This document shows, in pieces, positions 6,928 to 11,144 of a stretch of DNA of 11,144 bases (the first letter of the stretch is position 1; each line of letters begins with the position of its first letter). The stretch comes from Lactobacillus sp. (lineage in GTDB: Bacteria; Bacillota; Bacilli; Lactobacillales; Lactobacillaceae). Position numbers and translations under genes: made by a program. Location of the stretch: the NCBI GenBank assembly GCA_003482405.1, contig DMZB01000235.1, positions 1 to 11,144 of the forward strand, given 5' to 3'. Under the pieces are notes generated by a model that saw nothing but the letters and a program-made list of their open reading frames with translations, was not told the DNA's origin and made no database searches.

Positions 6928-8029
6928 AGCTCACCCACTTATAATGAACTTTTAAATTGGTAAACTCCTTATAACTAATTTTTTTCTCTCTTTGAAGCCT
7001 ACCAACAACAATTCCAGGATGTATCTGATTTTTATCCGCAAAATCAACAATGCCACTACTCGAAAAATTCTGGTCATTAATATATTTGTGCCAGTTACTA
7101 GGTGAGATCAGAAAATCAGATGACCATTTATTAGCATGCTTTTCTTCCTCACCATTTTGATTATCTCCAGCAATCGAAAAGAAGGGCTTTTTGTGATCAA
7201 ATAAAATGTGTGAAATTTCATGAAAAAAAGTAAACCACAATACATCGTTTGTTTTGTATCTCAAACTCAGCTGAATTATTGCCTTAGGAAATGGCGACAA
7301 CCATCTGGTCAAGCTATTCACATGACACCCTTTTAACTCAGGAACAAAAACAACCGCAACACCGGCAGAGGCTGCGATTTTTTGCAGTTCAGGAATAAAG
7401 ACTTCAGGATCACTTTCTAGTGCTACCCTTTTAAAATCTGGCAAACAATCCAGAAGCCTTTGACGATTAAATGACTCTAAGTCTATGGACAATGCTTCCT
7501 TGTAACCTTGCCTGATCCATGCTTTCAAAGCATACTTATTAATTTCACTCTCAGGTTCAGAAATCCGATAGGCTCCAGCCAATAATTCATCTTTTTCAAT
7601 GCTTTTTTGCATCAAATTAAAATCAGAAAAGCCAAAGAAACGCAGTAAATTCTCTGTACGTTTTATCTTGTCACTTGTCGCTGCTACAAAGCCCTTGTTT
7701 GCCATGTCATTGTAATTAAACTTATCGGACCAATTGGCCTGAGACTCAATCAACTCTTCCTGTTTAGCTTCAGCTTCACAATTTTGAAAGTTTGAAGATA
7801 AGTTCAGCCAAAAAGACGCTGATGGGCCTAATACATATTCTAGTTTTGTCGCCACGTCTGGCGTAATTGAAACATTATCATTAATAATATTGGACACGTG
7901 CTTCTTGGTAACTCCCAAATGCTCTGCCAACACTTCCTGCGTCATATTGAGAGAAAACAGTACTTCACGCAATGTTTCACCTGGAGCTGTAGCATAATCT
8001 GAAACAATCATATTCTTATTTGTGCTCAT
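6926..8029 (-). CDS. HigA-type antitoxin fused to ImmA/IrrE zinc peptidase
   Basis: This 367-residue protein joins two recognisable parts. A HigA/XRE DNA-binding domain at about 14-80 has its helix-turn-helix in LNMTQEVLAEHLGVTKKHVS. After a middle region typical of such long antitoxins (about 95-215) comes an ImmA/IrrE metallopeptidase domain (about 215-315). That domain has zinc motif HEISH (270-274) and probable third ligand E296 in EKHANKW. The N-terminal half should neutralise the toxin and repress the promoter; the peptidase may act on a regulator or sense stress, which is inference. The ATG at 8029 overlaps the toxin gene by 14 bases. An AAAGGAG lies 13 bases upstream inside the toxin gene, suggesting coupled translation. 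DNA is visibly AT-richer than the neighbours, suggesting acquisition. Confidence 0.9.
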   Translation of the reverse strand: MSTNKNMIVSDYATAPGETLREVLFSLNMTQEVLAEHLGVTKKHVSNIINDNVSITPDVATKLEYVLGPSASFWLNLSSNFQNCEAEAKQEELIESQANWSDKFNYNDMANKGFVAATSDKIKRTENLLRFFGFSDFNLMQKSIEKDELLAGAYRISEPESEINKYALKAWIRQGYKEALSIDLESFNRQRLLDCLPDFKRVALESDPEVFIPELQKIAASAGVAVVFVPELKGCHVNSLTRWLSPFPKAIIQLSLRYKTNDVLWFTFFHEISHILFDHKKPFFSIAGDNQNGEEEKHANKWSSDFLISPSNWHKYINDQNFSSSGIVDFADKNQIHPGIVVGRLQREKKISYKEFTNLKVHYKWVS

Positions 8030-8375
8030 GATAATCTACAATCTCCTTTATCCAAATTATTTTGACCTCATTTTTTTCAACAGTATCAATTTCATTATCC
8101 GTGGTTCCTCGAAAAACTAAACGCCAATTTGGAGACACATCAACCGCCCAATATCCCTTTAAATTGCCCTCCAGTAAATGAAGTCTCTGTGGAGGTAATC
8201 GACTTATATCTTGCAATGATTCCGCGGCGGTAAACTCAGAAATTCTTTGCATAACCTTCATACCAACCTTGGCGCCATACTTTTTGATTACTTCACGTCT
8301 TTTTGAAAGAATCCGTGTAATCTTATTTGTTTCTCCCCTAATTTGCACAAATTCAATAACCTTTTTGGTTAACAT
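8016..8375 (-). CDS. HigB/RelE-like toxin
   Basis: This basic 119-residue protein resembles HigB-type toxins of the RelE/ParE superfamily, ribosome-associated mRNA nucleases in characterised members. The family core is visible: a charged first helix (SKRREVIKKYGAKVG, about 24-38), LPPQRLHLLEGNLKGYWAVDV (60-80), SPNWRLVF (81-88) and a C-terminal IKEIVDYHEHK (109-119). It is the first gene of a two-gene operon with the antitoxin, the usual higBA order, and the frames overlap by 14 bases. The ATG at 8375 has no ribosome site, and the predicted transcript begins only about 7 bases upstream. An AGGGGAG lies inside the gene (near 8333-8339) but precedes no standard start codon. The toxin assignment is by family resemblance and context. 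Confidence 0.87.
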   Translation of the reverse strand: MLTKKVIEFVQIRGETNKITRILSKRREVIKKYGAKVGMKVMQRISEFTAAESLQDISRLPPQRLHLLEGNLKGYWAVDVSPNWRLVFRGTTDNEIDTVEKNEVKIIWIKEIVDYHEHK

Positions 8376-8378
8376 TTT

Positions 8379-8399
8379 ATGTATTTACATCATAACATA
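8379..8399 (-). promoter_or_regulatory. higBA-like promoter with inverted-repeat operator
   Basis: On the minus strand an extended -10, TGT-TATGAT (8397-8389), places the transcription start near 8382. ATGTA-TT-TACAT (8379-8390) is an inverted repeat over the start point, and TATGT/ACATA (8378-8382, 8395-8399) brackets the -10. Either is a candidate autorepression site for the XRE domain of the antitoxin. Confidence 0.6.
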
Positions 8400-8405
8400 C
8401 CTGTT

Positions 8406-8448
8406 AAAAAAACTGATCAGTGAAGATTTGATAACCTTCACTGATCAG
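8406..8448 (-). terminator. Terminator of the MFS gene
   Basis: A perfect 13-bp inverted repeat (8413-8425 with 8436-8448, CTGATCAGTGAAG) has a 10-base loop and is followed on the minus strand by seven T. It lies 17 bases beyond the transporter stop. It insulates the toxin-antitoxin operon, whose promoter begins a few bases further on. Confidence 0.92.
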
Positions 8449-8464
8449 CGACTTTAACATGGCT

Positions 8465-9649
8465 TTAATTCTTCTTTAACCGCGCGACCCGTTCCGAATG
8501 GGCTCGCCAGTATACTGCAACCAAAGCAATCATTTGAACAACCCCGACAGACATAAAGAGAACCGGGAATGTTGCATAGTCCAGCATAAATCCACCAAAC
8601 AACGGACCCAGTGCACGACCAAAGGCGATCGCCATATTGGCAAAACCTTGATAACGGCCAGCTTCACTTGCGGGTGCCTTAACGGCAATCCAGGCTGGCA
8701 AGGCAGGATGACCAATCATTTCACCAAATGTCAGCACAATCATCGTGATCACAAACATCCAGTAAGCCCGTGCGAAAATCAGCATGAAAAATGAAATCGC
8801 AAACAGCGTAATACCGACTACAATGACATTTTCAATTTTGAATTTTTCACTCCATCGGGTAACCAGTGGCTGTAAGGCGACAATAATCAGACCGTTTAGT
8901 GTCCACAATAGACTGTAATTCAGCACCGGAATGCCAAGGTTGGTCATGTGAACCGAAATCACACTTTCCCACTGCGAGTATGCCAAGTTGATGGCCAACA
9001 GTAGCACCAGGATCAACACAATAAGCACGGTCGGACGTGAACGTTTGCCATCCATTTCACGGTGTGTGGCTTTAGGCGTTGTGGAAACTTCCGGTGTCAC
9101 ATTAAAGTGCAGGGCCACTACAATCGTCAACGCCGCGTAGCAGACCGCCGCAATAATAAAGACAACGGTGATGCCAAACTTAATCGCGTAACCGACAATC
9201 AGTGTCCCAATTACCACACCAATGTTCATGGAAACATACAGCATGTTGAATACATGGCGTGTAGACGTCGATTTTACCCATGTAGCCAACGAATTCAGAA
9301 TGGTCATGTTGACGCCATCCCCAAATCCGATCACAAGAAGTAAAATGCCATAAATTGGCCAACCATGCCAAAAAATTAATGCGATGACTGCCAAAGTTGC
9401 CAAAGCAGCTGACAGAACGCCCGTTTGATAGGGTTTCCAGTGATCAAACAGATAACCACCAACAGAATCCCCGACAATCATCATCAATGACATCCCGAGT
9501 AGAACCAAACCAGAAAGTGTCAACGACTCGTGCAGATAATTATGTAAATAGATCGTCGTCAGTGGCCACAGAAAACTCGCACCACTATTATTCAACATGG
9601 ACGCGACAAATAACCAACTAAATTTAACTTCAGAACGTTGGGCTGACAG
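8465..9649 (-). CDS. MFS transporter, DHA1/multidrug-efflux type, CTG start
   Basis: The predicted 394-residue inner-membrane transporter has about 12 hydrophobic helices, a charged central loop (THREMDGKRSRP) and a basic C-terminal tail. GDSVGGYLFDHWKP resembles MFS motif A between helices 2 and 3, and GRYQGFANMAIAFGRALGPLFGG resembles the C-half motif of drug:H+ antiporters. Substrate is unknown. The first ATG in frame (9598) has no ribosome site and would cut into helix 1. Seventeen codons upstream a CTG (9649) sits 9 bases after AAGGAG and adds a typical N-terminus (SAQRSEVKFSWLFVAS). An in-frame stop lies just before the ribosome site, and no ATG, GTG or TTG exists between. I therefore place the start at CTG. 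A single-gene unit with its own promoter and terminator. Confidence 0.85.
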   Translation of the reverse strand: MSAQRSEVKFSWLFVASMLNNSGASFLWPLTTIYLHNYLHESLTLSGLVLLGMSLMMIVGDSVGGYLFDHWKPYQTGVLSAALATLAVIALIFWHGWPIYGILLLVIGFGDGVNMTILNSLATWVKSTSTRHVFNMLYVSMNIGVVIGTLIVGYAIKFGITVVFIIAAVCYAALTIVVALHFNVTPEVSTTPKATHREMDGKRSRPTVLIVLILVLLLAINLAYSQWESVISVHMTNLGIPVLNYSLLWTLNGLIIVALQPLVTRWSEKFKIENVIVVGITLFAISFFMLIFARAYWMFVITMIVLTFGEMIGHPALPAWIAVKAPASEAGRYQGFANMAIAFGRALGPLFGGFMLDYATFPVLFMSVGVVQMIALVAVYWRAHSERVARLKKN

Positions 9650-9655
9650 AAAAAT

Positions 9656-9664
9656 CCTCTCCTT
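9656..9664 (-). promoter_or_regulatory. Ribosome binding site that sets the CTG start
   Basis: AAGGAGAGG on the minus strand, spaced 9 bases (from AAGGAG) to the CTG at 9649 and about 60 bases from the first ATG. It overlaps no other usable start codon in this frame. Confidence 0.75.
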
Positions 9665-9691
9665 TTAACACCCGATTAACACTCTGATTCC

Positions 9692-9700
9692 ATTCTATCA
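9692..9700 (-). promoter_or_regulatory. Extended -10 promoter of the MFS gene
   Basis: TGA-TAGAAT on the minus strand, with no good -35 (GCGACC at 17 bases). An interrupted inverted repeat, ATTAG-GTCG (9711-9719) with CGAC-GGGT-CTAAT (9724-9736), covers the -35 region and could be an operator. Confidence 0.5.
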
Positions 9701-9835
9701 CGGCGTTTGCATTAGGTCGCCTACGACGGGTCTAATTGATATCTCTTCACAAATATATTTATGCAAATTACTTACTTATTATCTGTGAAATGCCGTTCTT
9801 AAAAGTTTATTTATTTCGTAGTGTAAACAAAAAGA

Positions 9836-9850
9836 TGTAAAAAATTTACA
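9836..9850. promoter_or_regulatory. Palindrome upstream of the adh promoter
   Basis: TGTAAA-AAA-TTTACA is a perfect 6-3-6 inverted repeat in AT-rich DNA, 17 bases upstream of the -35 of adh. TGTAAA recurs at 9822-9827 and 9896-9901. A candidate site for a regulator I cannot name. Confidence 0.45.
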
Positions 9851-9867
9851 AATGCTCATTTATTCAC

Positions 9868-9896
9868 TTTAAATTCAAACGTTTGCCTGCTATGAT
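9868..9896 (+). promoter_or_regulatory. adh promoter
   Basis: TTTAAA (9868-9873), 17 bases, TATGAT (9891-9896) preceded by TGC, an extended -10. Transcription should begin near 9903, about 34 bases before the ATG. AGGAG (9924-9928) lies 8 bases before the start codon. Confidence 0.75.
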
Positions 9897-9911
9897 GTAA
9901 ACGTAAACAAA
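9896..9911 (+). promoter_or_regulatory. CcpA cre site over the adh transcription start
   Basis: TGTAAACGTAAACAAA fits the cre consensus TGNAARCGNWWWCAWW at every position. It runs from the last base of the -10 across the predicted start point, a placement typical of repression by CcpA/HPr-Ser-P. A weaker AAACGTTT-centred match (9874-9887) lies between -35 and -10. Confidence 0.8.
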
Positions 9912-9936
9912 TAAGACACATAAAGGAGATTGCTTC

Positions 9937-10959
9937 ATGAAAGCTGCTGTTGTTAGAGACCCAGTCGACGGATATGTTGACGTTAAAGATGTTACATTAC
10001 GTGATTTAAAACCTGGTGAAGCTTTAGTAGATGTTGAATACTGTGGCCTTTGTCACACCGACCTCCACGTTGCTGCCGGTGACTTTGGTAAAAAGCCTGG
10101 CCGGATTATCGGACACGAAGGTGTTGGGATCGTTTCGAAGGTTGCTGATGGCGTTGACGCCGTTAAGGTTGGCGACCGTGTATCAATCGCTTGGTTCTTC
10201 AAGGGCTGTGGCCACTGTGAATACTGTCTGACTGGCCGTGAAACACTTTGCCGTCAGGTTGAAAACTCTGGTTTCACTGTTGACGGTGCGATGGCTGAAC
10301 AAGTTATCGTTGACGCTAACTACGCTGTTAAGGTGCCAGATGGCTTGGACCCCGTTGAAGCAACTTCCTTAACTTGTGCCGGTGTTACTATGTACAAAGC
10401 AATCAAAGTTGCTGATGTAAAGCCTGGCCAATGGGTATCCGTTGTTGGTGCCGGTGGTTTAGGTAACTTGGCTATCCAATATGCTAAACACGTATTCGGT
10501 GCCCACGTTGTTGCCGTTGATGGTAACCCTGACAAGTTGCAGGCTGCTAAAGAAGCAGGTGCTGACTTGTTGATCAACCGTCATGATGGTGACGTTGACA
10601 AGCAAATCCAAGAAAAAGTTGGCGGTGTTCACGCTGCTTTGGTTACTGCTGTTACAACTGCAGCCTTTGACCAAGCCGTTGACTCACTTCGCCCAGATGG
10701 TAAATTGGTTGCCGTTGCTTTACCACAAGGTGACATGCAATTGAACATTGCGAAGACGGTTCTTGATGGTATCGTCGTAGCTGGTTCATTGGTTGGTACT
10801 CGCCAAGACCTAGCCGAAACATTCCAGTTCGGTGCTGAAGGTTTGGTTCACCCAATCGTTAAGACTCGTAAATTATCAGAAATTAACGACATGATCCAAG
10901 AATTAATGGACAACAAGGTTGTTGGCCGTAACGTCGTGGACTTCGTGCACAATAAGTAA
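9937..10959 (+). CDS. adhP: Zinc-dependent alcohol dehydrogenase, AdhP type
   Basis: This 340-residue medium-chain dehydrogenase interconverts primary alcohols and aldehydes with NAD(H), typically reducing acetaldehyde to ethanol to regenerate NAD+. Catalytic zinc ligands are C39 (GLCHTD), H60 (GHEGVG) and C147 (LTCAG). The structural zinc lobe is C91, C94, C97 and C105. The Rossmann fold has GAGGLG at 171-176, and D195 at the end of the second strand favours NAD over NADP. Length is normal for AdhP/yeast-type enzymes. The ATG at 9937 has a strong ribosome site. Codon use is strongly biased (GTT, GCT, GGT), suggesting high expression. A cre site on the transcription start predicts glucose repression through CcpA. 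It is divergent from the MFS gene and ends in a hairpin terminator. Confidence 0.97.
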   Translation: MKAAVVRDPVDGYVDVKDVTLRDLKPGEALVDVEYCGLCHTDLHVAAGDFGKKPGRIIGHEGVGIVSKVADGVDAVKVGDRVSIAWFFKGCGHCEYCLTGRETLCRQVENSGFTVDGAMAEQVIVDANYAVKVPDGLDPVEATSLTCAGVTMYKAIKVADVKPGQWVSVVGAGGLGNLAIQYAKHVFGAHVVAVDGNPDKLQAAKEAGADLLINRHDGDVDKQIQEKVGGVHAALVTAVTTAAFDQAVDSLRPDGKLVAVALPQGDMQLNIAKTVLDGIVVAGSLVGTRQDLAETFQFGAEGLVHPIVKTRKLSEINDMIQELMDNKVVGRNVVDFVHNK

Positions 10960-10994
10960 AGATTAAACCAGTGTGAGTAACCGCGGTAGGAAGC

Positions 10995-11138
10995 GAGCAC
11001 TAACGAGATAAGAGTGTTGGTCGTACTGTGACCAATAGCTCTTATTTTGTTAGGCACAACTTTCTGCGGTTGCGAGCACGACGATGATAACCAATGCGGA
11101 CAAACCCGTTCTGAAATTGAGCACTAACGGAATAAGGA
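10995..11138 (+). repeat. Repeated GAGCACTAACG-type motif after adh
   Basis: GAGCACTAACG plus two bases plus ATAAG occurs at 10995-11012 and again at 11119-11136, a period of 124 bases. A degenerate copy (GAGCACGACGATGATAA) is at 11074-11090. The first copy is the left arm of the adh terminator. The last runs to the window edge, so the full unit is not visible. No coding region is seen from 10960 to 11144. Confidence 0.65.
11000..11053 (+). terminator. Terminator of adh
   Basis: ATAAGAG (11008-11014) pairs with CTCTTAT (11039-11045), TTGGTC (11017-11022) with GACCAA (11030-11035), and CTAAC (11000-11004) with GTTAG (11049-11053). TTTTGTT follows the main stem. An outer helix GTAACCGC (10977-10984) with GCGGTTGC (11066-11073) encloses the whole structure. 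Confidence 0.7.
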
Positions 11139-11144
11139 TTATCG

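Noticed and set aside
8331..8340. AGGGGAG inside the toxin gene as the ribosome site for a shorter toxin
   Set aside because: No ATG, GTG or TTG in frame follows at a suitable distance, and a shorter protein would lose the conserved first helix region.
8413..8448. 13-bp inverted repeat before the toxin as an antitoxin operator
   Set aside because: The T run on the minus strand and its place just after the MFS stop make it a terminator; smaller dyads over the toxin promoter are better operator candidates.
9746..9789. TTCACA (9746-9751) and TGTGAA (9784-9789) as a Rex redox operator upstream of adh
   Set aside because: The half-sites face the wrong way round and are 38 bases apart, unlike the compact TTGTGAA-N6-TTCACAA arrangement.
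10977..11144. A T-box or other riboswitch leader for a gene beyond the window
   Set aside because: No specifier loop or T-box sequence (TGGNACC-type) is visible, and the main hairpin is well placed as the adh terminator.
1..11144. tRNA or rRNA genes, CRISPR arrays, insertion sequences, integrase or attachment sites
   Set aside because: No regularly spaced repeats, transposase-like frames or RNA-gene hallmarks were seen on reading both strands.

Overview
The window looks like a chromosomal segment of a lactic acid bacterium, most likely a member of the Lactobacillaceae. The grounds are low-to-medium GC DNA, strong AGGAGG-type ribosome binding sites, a CtsR box before an hsp20 gene, a CcpA cre site before a zinc alcohol dehydrogenase, and Gram-positive-type CorC, Cof-HAD, NrdI and MFS proteins. 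I do not assign a genus.

Layout, left to right. (1) Minus strand: an ANT(6)-like nucleotidyltransferase (37-840), a CtsR-type hsp20 gene (1047-1472) with its own promoter and terminator, and a small acidic protein of unknown function (1762-2124), also with its own promoter and terminator. (2) A gene-free stretch (about 2125-2455) that holds two diverging promoters and a GC-rich 38-bp near-perfect palindrome. (3) Plus strand: a CBS-domain CorC/HlyC membrane protein (to 3832), ending at a terminator shared with the convergent gene. (4) Minus strand: an HpaB-type flavin-dependent hydroxylase (3907-5316) downstream of a Cof-type HAD phosphatase (5417-6253). (5) Plus strand: a stand-alone nrdI (6389-6856). 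(6) A compact, visibly AT-richer two-gene toxin-antitoxin module on the minus strand (6926-8375). It has a HigB/RelE-like toxin followed by a HigA-type antitoxin fused to an ImmA/IrrE zinc peptidase, and it is flanked by strong terminators. (7) Minus strand: an MFS efflux-type transporter whose only well-placed start is a CTG (8465-9649). (8) Plus strand: a zinc alcohol dehydrogenase (9937-10959) with a cre site on its transcription start, followed by a hairpin and repeat region that runs off the window.

Most genes are single-gene transcription units with readable promoters and bidirectional hairpin terminators, so little functional coupling is expected. The clear operon is the toxin-antitoxin pair, whose reading frames overlap by 14 bp. 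The HAD and HpaB genes may be co-transcribed. Several first-ATG or first-start ORF boundaries are moved here on ribosome-binding-site evidence: 2124, 2456, 5316, 6253, 6389 and 9649.

No RNA genes, CRISPR arrays, insertion sequences or phage genes were recognised. The most unusual items are the peptidase-fused antitoxin with its nearly leaderless toxin transcript, the CTG start of the transporter, the 38-bp palindrome, and the repeated motif after adh.
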